A stretch of DNA of 64,000 nt from the NCBI GenBank assembly GCA_017512145.1, contig JAFWHB010000031.1:124001-188000 (forward strand). Direction: 5' to 3'. The stretch's first letter is position 1. Each line of letters begins with the position of its first letter. The position numbers and the translations under genes were made by a program. Shown in pieces: positions 44,892 to 54,221 of the stretch. The notes beneath the pieces were generated by a model. That model had not been told where the DNA came from, made no database searches, and was given only the letters and a program-made list of their open reading frames with translations. This stretch comes from Mogibacterium sp. GTDB lineage: Bacteria; Bacillota; Clostridia; Peptostreptococcales; Anaerovoracaceae.

Positions 44892-46159
44892 TTAGCCAAG
44901 AAGCTCGATGAATGCTCCGATTCTTGTCTTGAGCTGCTGTGCATCATTGTCTGTGTAGTCTGTCTCGATTCCGAGGAATGGGATTCCCTCAGCCTTGCAT
45001 CTCTCTTCAAGGCTTCTTCCCTCGATATCGTATGTCTGGCAGAACATGAGGCTGATATCGATAACTCCGTCTGCCTTGAATTCCTTAGCCAGTCTTACTA
45101 CATCGTCAGCTCTTGCAGCGTTAGGTGTGAAGCATGCGCAGTTGATGCCCATGTATCTGTTAGCGATGTTCTGGATCATCTCATCAACAGTCTTGCCGCT
45201 CTCATCTACCTGGTTCTCGAAATATCTTGTACCTGTGCAGGTCTCTTCGCATACTACTACGCCGCCGCTTGTCTCGATGAGGTTATGGAGCTTCCAGTTT
45301 GGAATAGCCATAGCCTTCCGGAAACGAGGATTCTCTTCTTTCCAGGAGCAACATTGACGCCGTCTGCAACTCTCTGATCGAGCTCGTCGCACAGCTTGTT
45401 GACCATAGCTGCGAATCTCTTAGGATCATCATAGTAAGCAATCTGGCTGATCAGCAGTGTATCTGTTCCGGAGATAGGAACGTTGAGGTTCTTTCTCTCG
45501 TCATACAGTCTCTGAAGAGCTGCTCTCTTAGCATTGATTGTCTTGATAGCCTCAGCAAGCTTCTCTGCTGTTACTTCATTACCTGTTTCTTTCTCAACGA
45601 GAGCCTTGAGGTCCTTGATCTCCTCAGCCCACTTGAGGTAGTCTCTGTCTCTCTTCATCTGTGGAAGATCCATTACATGAAGAGGAACATCTGTAGCGAG
45701 GATCTCATATGCCTTCTTCTTGCAGTCACATGTTGTCTCTCCGATATATACGTCAGCGAGTCTGTAGAATGGGCATGTTCTGTCAAATCTTGCACCAAGT
45801 GCAGCCTTGACCAGCGGACATGTGTTAGCCGGGAGGTATCTCTCACCACCTGGTACCCAGAACTGTGAACCTGCGCAAAGTCCTGTAGCGATTGCATCTG
45901 CAGCTACGATTACTTCGTCTGGTACATAAGCACAGAAAGTACCGAATACCTTACCACCATTCTTACGGAACTCAACGAGTTCAGATGGTCTTAATCCGTG
46001 AACATCTGCAAGAACCATGTCGAAGTAGTCCATACGCTCAGGTCTGTTTTCCTGTGACATGAATACATCACCGATAGCACCTGGAAGTACTGCGCAAAGC
46101 TGATCATGCAGCTCAAGGTTCATTCCGAGGTCGCCCCACATTTTCTGATTGTCTGCCAT
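44892..46159 (-). pseudogene. double-cubane-cluster-type anaerobic reductase, frameshifted
   Basis: The two reading frames 46159 to ~45317 and ~45311 to 44892 together give a full DCCP/HgdB-like protein of about 420 residues: MADNQKMWGDLGMNLELHDQ, VFGTFCAYVPDEVIVAADAI, ATGLCAGSQFW, NTCPLVKAALG, YIGETTCDCKKKAYEI, MDLPQMK, then MAIPNWKLHNLIETSGGVVV, EETCTGTRYFENQVDESG and FCQTYDIEG. Family members read ILVSG-Cys-Pro-Met at the junction; here only five bases (AGGCT, 45312-45316) stand between GGA and ATG where six are expected, so the frame shifts by one and the Cys-Pro is lost. This is either a real inactivating change or a sequencing error. The rest of the sequence shows no decay. The ATG at 46159 has GGGAGAA upstream. 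Confidence 0.85.
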
Positions 46160-46336
46160 AATATATTTCTCCCTTATAAATATATAAACAAAGCAAAAGA
46201 TACATTTGTATCTATCCCTATGCATCAATTTTACTATCTATGCCGGAGCCAGCATAATAGATTCACGCGATATGGCCCGCTGGCATTATTAAAGAATTCT
46301 ATAATACTTGCCCTTATAAGCGCCTCTTATAAATAG
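46160..46336. other. upstream region of the double-cubane reductase gene
   Basis: This stretch should contain the promoter. An imperfect inverted repeat (GCCAGC at 46248-46253, GCTGGC at 46279-46284) is present. No gene is visible. Confidence 0.4.
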
Positions 46337-46363
46337 CAAAACAGCGGTGCTTTCGCACCGCTG
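46337..46363 (-). terminator. rho-independent terminator of the second acyl-CoA synthetase gene
   Basis: On the minus strand CAGCGGTGC pairs with GCACCGCTG around GAAA, followed by TTTTGC. Confidence 0.85.
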
Positions 46364-46430
46364 CGTTATGTTGTATGTCTATTGCCTTGTGCTTTCGCAC
46401 CGCTGCGTTATGTTGTATGTCTATTGCCTT
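46347..46430. repeat. two tandem copies of a 42-bp unit
   Basis: GTGCTTTCGCACCGCTGCGT and the next 22 bases are repeated exactly from 46389. A third, partial and degenerate copy starts at 46431 inside the last codons of the acyl-CoA synthetase gene (ATGCCTTCGCAA). The unit carries part of the terminator stem. Confidence 0.9.
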
Positions 46431-48105
46431 ATGCCTTCGCAACAGCCTGATCTCCGACCTTGACCTTACGTCTCTTGATCTTCTGTGTGGTTGTCTTCTC
46501 GAAAGGCTCTGTTGTTATGTAGACCTGCTTGATTCTCTTGAACTTAGGCATTTCGTCGTTGATCTTCTCGATATCCCTGTCAACGATGGCCTTGATATCA
46601 TCGCCTGCCTTGAACTGTTCAGGATCATATACGATCGTTGCTACAAGTCTGAAGTCGTCCCCTTCCGGCTGACCGCTGACGACATTCTCAACAACGTATG
46701 GGAGCTTGTCGATCAGTGCCTCGATCTCCTCCGGATAGATATTCTTGCCGTTCTTGAGAACGATTACGTTCTTCTTACGGCCTGTGATGAAGATATATCC
46801 GTCGTCATCGATCCTTGCAAGATCGCCTGTGTTGAACCAGCCGTCAACGAAGACCTTTGCATTAGCCTCATCATCATCAAGATATCCCTTCATGATGTTA
46901 GGACCCTTAGCAAAGAGTTCTCCTATTCCATTCTCATCAGGTTCATTGATCTTGACATCAACGCCAGGCATAGCATGGCCGACTGAGCCAGGTCTTCTGT
47001 AGAAGTAGCTCTCCGAAGCGATTGTAGGCGCTGTCTCTGTCAGGCCGTAACCCTGTACTGTCAGCAGACCAAAGTCAGTCGCATACTCAAGTATCTTGAG
47101 ATCAAGAGATGCAGCTCCGCTGATAAGGAATCTCAGTCTGCCGCCAAGTCCGTCAATTACATCCTTGAATATCTTACGTCTTGCGTCGATACCAACCTTG
47201 AGAAGAGCCTTGGAAATCTTGCGGCCCATCTCAAGCTTCTCAAGTTTGCCTTCCTTCTCGGCTGTCTTGAGCACCTTGTTGATGAGTGACTCGATGATAA
47301 GCGGTACGCAGAAGAATGCGCTGATGCCGAATTCCTTGAGTTCCTTCTGAACATACTTGAGACCACTGCAGAATACGTTGGTGCAGCCATTGCTGAGGAA
47401 CATCAGAGTTCCGGTGCAGCCAAATGCGTGATGCAGCGGCAGGAATATCATAACGACATCATCTTCATAGATCGGCTCGACCTTCCTCATTGCAGCGATG
47501 CATGAGGCGATGTTGCGCTGTGAAAGCTGTGCAGCCTTGGCGTCTGCCGAAGTTCCGGATGTGAACAGGATGATATCTACAGCATCCTTGTCGATGACCT
47601 TGAACTGGCTCCTGTACTTCTCCACAAGCATCCTAAGTCCCGGAAGCTTGTCCTGGGTGATATCTGACATCGGAATAAGCGTCTTGACATTGATGCCGTC
47701 CATTCCGATGAGCTTAGCAAAATCTACAGTAAGAGTGTCATCATAAACGATTGCGTCTGCCTTGCATTTCTTAAGTGAATTGATGATCTCATCTTCAGGA
47801 AGGCCCCTGTCGAGCGGCACTACAACGCCGACATTGCAGACTATAGCGTAATAAGCGACCATCCACTGATATGAATTAGGTCCGATTACGACTATCCTCT
47901 TGCCCTTGAGTCCCTTGTCGATAAGATATGCGCCTACAGTGTCGATGTCCTGTCTGAACTTGCCAAAGGAAATCTCTGTCTTGGTCTTCCTGTCTTTGCT
48001 CTTGTAAATAAACGCAGTCTTCTGCGCGTACTTCTGAACAGTGAAGTCCAGGATCTCCTTGATGTTCTGGAAATCGATGTCATATTTGCATTTGTACTTT
48101 CTCAT
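46429..48105 (-). CDS. AMP-dependent acyl-CoA synthetase-like protein with changed P-loop
   Basis: 558 residues from the ATG at 48105, which has AAGGTGAT five bases upstream. The adenylate-forming fold is clear (YGLTETAPTIASE, GWFNTGDLARIDDDGYIFITG, GRKKNVIVLKNGKNIYPEEIE). The P-loop reads LFTSGTSADAKAAQL where the family normally has TSGTTGxPKG; the lysine remains but the Gly-x-Pro turn is lost, so ATP use may be altered. It resembles the enzyme at 8113-9999 but is shorter. The gene stands alone between hydF and the double-cubane cluster. Confidence 0.85.
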   Translation of the reverse strand: MRKYKCKYDIDFQNIKEILDFTVQKYAQKTAFIYKSKDRKTKTEISFGKFRQDIDTVGAYLIDKGLKGKRIVVIGPNSYQWMVAYYAIVCNVGVVVPLDRGLPEDEIINSLKKCKADAIVYDDTLTVDFAKLIGMDGINVKTLIPMSDITQDKLPGLRMLVEKYRSQFKVIDKDAVDIILFTSGTSADAKAAQLSQRNIASCIAAMRKVEPIYEDDVVMIFLPLHHAFGCTGTLMFLSNGCTNVFCSGLKYVQKELKEFGISAFFCVPLIIESLINKVLKTAEKEGKLEKLEMGRKISKALLKVGIDARRKIFKDVIDGLGGRLRFLISGAASLDLKILEYATDFGLLTVQGYGLTETAPTIASESYFYRRPGSVGHAMPGVDVKINEPDENGIGELFAKGPNIMKGYLDDDEANAKVFVDGWFNTGDLARIDDDGYIFITGRKKNVIVLKNGKNIYPEEIEALIDKLPYVVENVVSGQPEGDDFRLVATIVYDPEQFKAGDDIKAIVDRDIEKINDEMPKFKRIKQVYITTEPFEKTTTQKIKRRKVKVGDQAVAKA

Positions 48106-48198
48106 TAGCAATCACCTTCTGATTAAAATCCCTCTCCATTTAGCACAGGTACGCCCAGGCATACCTGCAATTGTATAGCCTATCCATCTCCACGGTGA

Positions 48199-48231
48199 TT
48201 TGCAGGCAGGCTTAAAAAGCCTGCCTGCAAA
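48199..48231. terminator. perfect 15-bp palindrome downstream of hydF
   Basis: TTTGCAGGCAGGCTT and its exact complement are separated by three bases. No T-run follows on either strand, so it may be a transcription terminator of weak type or an RNA 3' end stabiliser. It lies 138 bp downstream of the hydF stop and 94 bp upstream of the next start. Confidence 0.55.
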
Positions 48232-48368
48232 GACTATGCTATTTAATATTCTACCAAATGTCCACCTAGTTAAGCCACTCTATTATGGTAAATGAGTAAA
48301 AAACAGACAACTGGTAAGTCATAATAAGCGAATTGAAAAGGATAGAGAAAATCTATCCTTTGATCAAG

Positions 48369-49565
48369 CTATATATTCAGTTCCGGAAAAATCCCAAGAC
48401 TTCTCTTCAGGATGCCATGCACGAAGGCTATCATTGTTCCGTAGTTGGTTATTGGCACGCCCTGATCTGCGGTGCATCTGGTCCTGTATGTGACTTCACG
48501 TTCATTGAGCATGCACCCGCCGCAGTGAACCACCAGCGCATATGGGCTGAGGTCCTCGGGATACTCAGTGCCGCTGACTGTTCTGAACTCAAGATCCTTG
48601 CCGGTGTACTCAGTCAGCCATTTAGGGATCTTGACTGATCCTATATCGCCGCACTGCCTGTGGTGTGTACAGCCTTCTGCTATGAGGACTGTATCTCCAT
48701 CCTTAAGGTTGTCTATTGCCGCCACGCCTTTGACGGCTTCATCGAGGAGGCCCTTGTATCTGGCCATCAGTATCGAGAAGGATGTCAGTGGTATGTCATC
48801 CGGCAGGATGCTGTCGACTTTGCCGAATACCTGGCTGTCCGTGATAACAAGATCAGGCCTCCGGCCGAGCTTTGCCAGTGTCTCCTCAAGTTCGGTCTCT
48901 CTTGTAACTACCGAGATCGCACCGGTATCGAGAATATCTCTTATGGTCTGCTGCTGAGGAAGAATCAGTCTGCCCTTAGGCGCAGCCTTGTCTATCGGAA
49001 CGACGAGGATGATCAGATCTCCCGGACTGATCTTATCTGCGATCAGTCTCTTACCTTCATCCGAAGGTTTGAGTGCTGCGATGCGGTTCTTGAGTTCATT
49101 TATCCCTTCACCGGTCAAAGCACTTACGTAAATGCTGTCTGATGCTCCCATCTTACCGCCGTCATGCAGGAGGTCGCTCTTGTTGAAGACTGTGATATAT
49201 GGGATGTTCTTGTCCACGAAGAGTGCTATCAGGTCTATGTCGCAATCACTGATGCCTTCCTCTGCATCGACTACAAGGACAGCTATGTCAGTCTTATTGA
49301 GTATCTGCTTGGTCTTGCGCACCCTCAGCTCGCCGAGACTTCCCTCATCATCAAAGCCCGGTGTATCGATTATTACGACAGGACCGAGTGGAAGGAGCTC
49401 CATCGCCTTGCTGACAGGGTCTGTTGTAGTTCCGCGGACATCTGAGACCACGGCAAGGTCCTGACCGGTAACTGCATTGACTATGCTGGATTTGCCGGCA
49501 TTTCTCCGTCCGAAGAATCCTATATGAGTTCTCTCACCCGAAGGTGTCTGATTCATTCCTGCCAT
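48369..49565 (-). CDS. hydF: [FeFe]-hydrogenase maturation GTPase HydF
   Basis: 398 residues. The Era-like GTPase domain has GRRNAGKSS (19-27), RGTTTDPVSKAMELLPLGPV, DTPGFDD and NKSDLL. The C-terminal Fe-S site follows the HydF pattern: Cys299-x-His301 in EGCTHHRQC and HCGGC with Cys348 and Cys351. HydF is the scaffold that carries the 2Fe precursor into the hydrogenase. hydE and hydG are not in the window. It begins 21 bp behind the amylosucrase-like gene, so it may be transcribed with the sugar genes; AGGCAG at the right distance acts as ribosome binding site. Confidence 0.95.
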   Translation of the reverse strand: MAGMNQTPSGERTHIGFFGRRNAGKSSIVNAVTGQDLAVVSDVRGTTTDPVSKAMELLPLGPVVIIDTPGFDDEGSLGELRVRKTKQILNKTDIAVLVVDAEEGISDCDIDLIALFVDKNIPYITVFNKSDLLHDGGKMGASDSIYVSALTGEGINELKNRIAALKPSDEGKRLIADKISPGDLIILVVPIDKAAPKGRLILPQQQTIRDILDTGAISVVTRETELEETLAKLGRRPDLVITDSQVFGKVDSILPDDIPLTSFSILMARYKGLLDEAVKGVAAIDNLKDGDTVLIAEGCTHHRQCGDIGSVKIPKWLTEYTGKDLEFRTVSGTEYPEDLSPYALVVHCGGCMLNEREVTYRTRCTADQGVPITNYGTMIAFVHGILKRSLGIFPELNI

Positions 49566-49586
49566 AATCTGCCTCGCAAGCTGATG

Positions 49587-51434
49587 TTATTTGTAGAACC
49601 AGCGGAATCCGTATGGCTCGATCCAGTACTCTGTAGTAGGCATAGCCGAGCGGATGAAGTTCCTGTCTGGCTCTGTCAGGTCATGCCAGTCACCTGACTC
49701 TATTTCAGTTCTGCAGTATTCCTCTGAGAAATTGAAAAGTCCGAGCAGCACATGTCCGTTGTATTCTCTTCTGATACCGAGCACTCTTGTGTCACCGGTA
49801 TCGATGCCGTACATGTGAGCATCAGAATGGAAGATCTCGGTATTCTTCCTGATCTTGCTGAGTCTGGTCAGCTCGCCGAAGATAATACCGGATACTGTTT
49901 CAGGATCATGCCTGCGCTCAGCCATATCCCATCTGAAATTGCCTCTGTGTATATATCTGCTGTCAGCCCACTTCTTAGGGTCGTTGTGATAGTCATAGTC
50001 ATTGAGCATGCCGATCTCATCACCGCTGTAGAGGACCGGAATTCCCTTGAGTGTAAACATCCAGGCATGCAGCATGATGTCTGCCGAGATAGCAGTCCAG
50101 AGCTTGTCATCATTGCCCTCATAAAGTGCTGCCTCAATGCCGCAGAGTGATGCGGTCGTTCCGCAGAGTCTTGCGTCTCTCAGAACCTCAGAGTCATTGT
50201 AAAGCTCGCCTCTTGACGGGCTTCCCGGCCATTTGCCTGTGAACCAGTCATTGAGGTACTTCTTGTGCGGAGCCTCTCCCATGCCAAACCATCCGAGGAA
50301 TGCATAGTCAAGTCCCCAGCCGATATCATCATGGCATCTCAGATAATTCTGCCAGACACAGTTATCAGGAAGGCCTGCAACCAGGTCTATCTGGTGCCTC
50401 AGCAGACTTACATCTCTTGTAGCGAGAGTATGCCAGATCGTGCACATAGTGGTGACATTGTAGAGGATGTCGCATTCAGGCTTCTCAGGAGAGCCAAAAT
50501 ACGGAACTACTTCCTTAGGCTCCATTACTACTTCTCCGAGCAGCAGAACTCCCGGGCAGACGATCCTGCACGCGAGTTTCATTATTCTGACCAGAGTGTG
50601 TACCTGCGGAAGATTCCTGCAGTTGGTTCCGAGCTCTTTCCAGATGTATGGAACTGCATCAAGTCTGATAACATCCATACCGCGGTTTGCCAGGAAGAGC
50701 AGATTGTCTGTCATATCATTGAGAACTACAGGATTTGCGTAATTGAGGTCCCACTGGAATGGATAGAATGACGTCATTACGATCTTGCCGCAGTCATCAA
50801 GATATGTATAGTTGCCAGGCGCAGTCTCTGGGAAGACCTCAGGAAGGGTCTTCTGGAACTCGTCCGGGATCTGCCAGTTGTCATAGAAGAAGTATCTTGA
50901 CTGAGCAGATTCATCTCCGGCTCTAGCGGCCTTCGCCCATGCATGTTCCTCACTTGTGTGATTGAGGACGAAGTCCAGGCAAAGCAGCATTCCTCTTCTG
51001 TGGCATGCTGCGGAGAGCGCCTCAAGATCTTCCATTGTGCCGAGATCCGGTCTTACCTTACGGAAGTCCGAAACGGCATAGCCGCCGTCGCTCTTGCCCT
51101 CAGGCGAATCTAGGAGCGGCATCAGATGAAGGTAGTTGATACCACACTCTCTGAGATACGGAAGCTTCTCACGGACACCATTCAGGTCTCCGCCAAAGCA
51201 TTCAGTGTACAGCATCATTCCGAGCATGTCGCCTGAATGATACCATCCCGGAGTGCTTTCTCTCCTGATATCTGTATTGCGCAGAGAATCCTTACGATCC
51301 ATATAATTGCGCCTGAGCATATCAACAAAGTAATCGAAAGCTGCTTCGTTGTTATACAGCTCCATGTAGAGCCATTTCAGCTCGTCTATATTATCTGCTA
51401 ATCTCTTTTCGAATATTTCGGTTTTCTTGCTCAT
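49587..51434 (-). CDS. GH13 amylosucrase-like glucosyltransferase
   Basis: 615 residues, the length of amylosucrases rather than of sucrose phosphorylases (~490). Family GH13 motifs: DFVLNHTSEEHAWA, GMDVIRLDAVPYIWK (nucleophile Asp), LLLGEVV (acid/base Glu) and LRCHDDIGW (third Asp). The N-terminal helical domain (NIDELKWLYMELYNNEAAFD) and WDLNYANPVVLNDM are typical. It would convert sucrose to fructose plus a glucan or hydrolyse it. It lies 29 bp after the fructokinase gene, which would use the fructose. Confidence 0.87.
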   Translation of the reverse strand: MSKKTEIFEKRLADNIDELKWLYMELYNNEAAFDYFVDMLRRNYMDRKDSLRNTDIRRESTPGWYHSGDMLGMMLYTECFGGDLNGVREKLPYLRECGINYLHLMPLLDSPEGKSDGGYAVSDFRKVRPDLGTMEDLEALSAACHRRGMLLCLDFVLNHTSEEHAWAKAARAGDESAQSRYFFYDNWQIPDEFQKTLPEVFPETAPGNYTYLDDCGKIVMTSFYPFQWDLNYANPVVLNDMTDNLLFLANRGMDVIRLDAVPYIWKELGTNCRNLPQVHTLVRIMKLACRIVCPGVLLLGEVVMEPKEVVPYFGSPEKPECDILYNVTTMCTIWHTLATRDVSLLRHQIDLVAGLPDNCVWQNYLRCHDDIGWGLDYAFLGWFGMGEAPHKKYLNDWFTGKWPGSPSRGELYNDSEVLRDARLCGTTASLCGIEAALYEGNDDKLWTAISADIMLHAWMFTLKGIPVLYSGDEIGMLNDYDYHNDPKKWADSRYIHRGNFRWDMAERRHDPETVSGIIFGELTRLSKIRKNTEIFHSDAHMYGIDTGDTRVLGIRREYNGHVLLGLFNFSEEYCRTEIESGDWHDLTEPDRNFIRSAMPTTEYWIEPYGFRWFYK

Positions 51435-51463
51435 TTGTCTGTTCCATCAGATAGTTCTAAGTC

Positions 51464-52408
51464 TTACAGTACGATTTCTTCTGCTCTTGGCATAGCAGGC
51501 ATAGCTCCGCTCCTTGAGCATGTGATTGATGCCGCCTTATTAGCGTATGTTACGAACTTCCTGAGCTCGTCGAAGTCAAGGCCGTTATCCTCCTCCTTGC
51601 TCTTGGCTGCAAGCTGGCAGAGCATAGCTCCGAAGAAGGTGTCTCCTGCTCCATTGGTGTCTGCGACCTGTACACTGAAGCCCGGAACTGTCGCTGTCAT
51701 ATCACCGCATCTTACGAATACTCCATCCGCTCCAAGAGTTACAAGTACGAGGCTGATGCCGTAATCTGCAAGCATCTGGCTTCCCTTCTCATAATCATCA
51801 GTTCCTGTGAGCATAGTCATCTCTTCGTCAGATACCTTGAGGATATCTGCATGAGGAAGGAGCTTCTTCATCATCTCAATTGCAGTCTCCTCATTGTCCC
51901 AGAGAGCTGCTCTGTAATTCGGGTCATAGCTGATGAGTGCACCATTCTCCTTGGCATATGCAACTGCTGCCTCGCAGGCTTCTCTTGCAGGAGAAGTTGT
52001 CATTGAGAGCGAGCCTACATGAAGAATAAGCGGCATCTCCTTGAGAGCGGCAATTGCTTCATCCGCTGTAAGCTGAGTATCTGCGCCGGGATTCCTGTAG
52101 AATGAGAACTCTCTCTCTCCGGTCTCATCAACAGATACGATCGCAAGTGTTGTAGGAACTGTATCCGAAACATACAGCCCATTAATGTCTACACCTTCCT
52201 TGGCCAGAGTCGCTGCAAGAGACTTTCCGAAAGCATCTTTGCCGACTTTGCCTATGAAGCCTGTTCTTGCGCCGAGCCTTGCAGCAGCAACAGCTACATT
52301 CGCAGGTGCACCACCCGGATAAGCGACGAACTTGCCGTTACCATTCTCATCGCTGCCCTTCTGTGTAAGATCTATAAGTAATTCACCAAGTGTTAGTATA
52401 TCCAGCAT
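51464..52408 (-). CDS. scrK: fructokinase, PfkB family
   Basis: 314 residues of the ribokinase/PfkB family. GGAPANVAVAAARLGARTGFIGKVG is the N-terminal signature, and DTNGAGDTFFGAMLCQLA contains the catalytic Asp. It phosphorylates fructose released by the GH32 and amylosucrase-like enzymes. The neighbourhood makes fructose the likeliest substrate. Confidence 0.92.
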   Translation of the reverse strand: MLDILTLGELLIDLTQKGSDENGNGKFVAYPGGAPANVAVAAARLGARTGFIGKVGKDAFGKSLAATLAKEGVDINGLYVSDTVPTTLAIVSVDETGEREFSFYRNPGADTQLTADEAIAALKEMPLILHVGSLSMTTSPAREACEAAVAYAKENGALISYDPNYRAALWDNEETAIEMMKKLLPHADILKVSDEEMTMLTGTDDYEKGSQMLADYGISLVLVTLGADGVFVRCGDMTATVPGFSVQVADTNGAGDTFFGAMLCQLAAKSKEEDNGLDFDELRKFVTYANKAASITCSRSGAMPAMPRAEEIVL

Positions 52409-52466
52409 ATGAATTCTCCTCTGATTGATTAATCATAACTATATTATTATACACCGATTCACGCTT

Positions 52467-54041
52467 CTATTTGCCAGTTATTGTATATTTTGTTATATCG
52501 ATGGCTGCAGAGCCGTCTGCACTGAATGTGATTCCATCTGCTGCAAGCGGTGTATAGAAAGTCGTTGACATTACCTGCTCTCCGCCATTGATGAAGACTT
52601 CTGCACTCCATCTGTCGAGCAGTATCCTGAGGCTCAGAGCGCCTCCTCTGTTGCGCACCCTGATACTCCTTCTCTTAGTATAATTATCCGGCTGTCCCGA
52701 ATTGCTGCGGTCTATCGTGAGAATAGATCTCTCCGGAATATATCTGAGCTCGGTATATAAGTCTTCGCAGCCGGAAGCAAATTTCATGGAGAAAGACTTA
52801 TAAAGTTCAGCGCCATCCTTAGGCTCAAGCTCGATCTCGAGGTCCAGTACTCTTCCCGATATTCCCTCAAGACTCCTCTCGTTATCGTCAAGTTCTACAC
52901 TTGCGAAGACCATATTGCCGTCCCTGTATGATTCTAGCTCACGGACCGGCCACTGGATCAGCCTGTCATTCCTGAGGGTCAGCTCCCTCGGGACCGTCAT
53001 CTGACAGAAGATGTTGAAGTCATCATCATTGTGAAGATTGCCGATGCTCGGATCCTGCATCCATCCGATCATGACCCGTCTCCCGTCCGGAGTCTCCATT
53101 ACCTGCGGAGCGTAGAAATCAAGTCCGCAGTCTACCGGATGATATGTAGCTAATGCACCCTGTCCGGATTTCTCATGCGAAGCTGCCCGGGCCAGTGTGA
53201 AGGTCTCAGTCGCCTCATCATAGTCACCTACCATGTAGACTACATTGTTGCCCTTAGGGAATCTGATCGAACCGTCTGCCTCTTCAGTTTCCATATCCAT
53301 AGGGCTTGCAATAAGGATCTGTCTGCCGCCCAGTGGGAAGAAGTTAGGACACTCCCACATTACTCCGATATGTCTCCAGTCCTCGAAGAGGACCTTTGCG
53401 AATTCCCATTTGAACCCGTCCGGGCTCTTGTAGATGCAAAGCTGGGTCGCTTTGCCCTCTGAGGTGTTAGCGTTAGCAACGACAGCTCTGAAGGTGCCGT
53501 CTGATGCGCGCCAGATAAATGGGTCTCTGAATTCATAAATATCTCCGCCTTCAGGCAGATGATCGCTTGTAATGACCGGATTGCCCTCGTACTTTACATA
53601 CTCAGTAGTTCCGACCTCTGTCTCGCTGCTGACTGCAACGCACTGAGTCTGAGCCCATCTCCCTGCCTCATCCAGATCGACCTTACTGCAGCCTGTATAT
53701 ATAAGCAGCTGCCTGCCATCATCAAGCGTGATCGCCGAACCTGAGAAGCAGCCTGCACCGTCATAATCAGTATCCGGTGCCATAGTTGCAGGAAGGTATT
53801 CCCAGCTTATAAGGTCATCGCTGACAACATGGCCCCAGTGCATTGGTCCCCAGAATGTATTGTATGGATGATACTGATAGAACAGATGGTATTTGCCATT
53901 ATAGAATGAAAAACCATTCGGATCATTGAGCCAGCCTATGCGAGGAGACAGATGATATACTGCACGCTCTTCATCCTTAACAAGCGCGCCTTTCTCTGCC
54001 TCGTATTCTCTTGCTCTCTTAAGTTCCTTACTTATAACCAT
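52467..54041 (-). CDS. GH32 beta-fructofuranosidase / sucrose-6-phosphate hydrolase
   Basis: 524 residues from the ATG at 54041 (GGGGAG upstream); the frame could be extended by 25 codons that are not conserved. The GH32 five-bladed propeller begins with WLNDPNGF (nucleophile Asp), then FRDPF (transition-state Asp) and WECPNFF (acid/base Glu). A C-terminal beta-sandwich ends the protein (LRILLDRWSAEVFINGGEQV). No signal peptide, hence intracellular cleavage of sucrose or of the sucrose left from raffinose-type sugars. The transporter is of ABC type, which favours unphosphorylated substrates. Confidence 0.92.
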   Translation of the reverse strand: MVISKELKRAREYEAEKGALVKDEERAVYHLSPRIGWLNDPNGFSFYNGKYHLFYQYHPYNTFWGPMHWGHVVSDDLISWEYLPATMAPDTDYDGAGCFSGSAITLDDGRQLLIYTGCSKVDLDEAGRWAQTQCVAVSSETEVGTTEYVKYEGNPVITSDHLPEGGDIYEFRDPFIWRASDGTFRAVVANANTSEGKATQLCIYKSPDGFKWEFAKVLFEDWRHIGVMWECPNFFPLGGRQILIASPMDMETEEADGSIRFPKGNNVVYMVGDYDEATETFTLARAASHEKSGQGALATYHPVDCGLDFYAPQVMETPDGRRVMIGWMQDPSIGNLHNDDDFNIFCQMTVPRELTLRNDRLIQWPVRELESYRDGNMVFASVELDDNERSLEGISGRVLDLEIELEPKDGAELYKSFSMKFASGCEDLYTELRYIPERSILTIDRSNSGQPDNYTKRRSIRVRNRGGALSLRILLDRWSAEVFINGGEQVMSTTFYTPLAADGITFSADGSAAIDITKYTITGK

Positions 54042-54153
54042 TGTATCTCCCCTGTATTTCTTCAAAGCGGCCTGACAGCCACTGATTTCTCTGTATTGCA
54101 AAGGATAGTTTATCACATTAGGTTTATTATTTGTATATTAATTGATTGGGTAG

Positions 54154-54190
54154 AAAAAAAGAACCTCTCACCTGATTGATGAGAGATTCT
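54154..54190 (-). terminator. rho-independent terminator of the sugar ABC operon
   Basis: On the minus strand AGAATCTCTCATC pairs with GGTGAGAGGTTCT (one mismatch/G-T) and is followed by TTTTTTT. Confidence 0.88.
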
Positions 54191-54221
54191 TATATTCTTA
54201 TTGACGTCTGTCAGACTGATC

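Noticed and set aside
46347-46430. CRISPR array
   Set aside because: The 42-bp units are contiguous without spacers; the same holds for the 68-bp units at 61223-61358.
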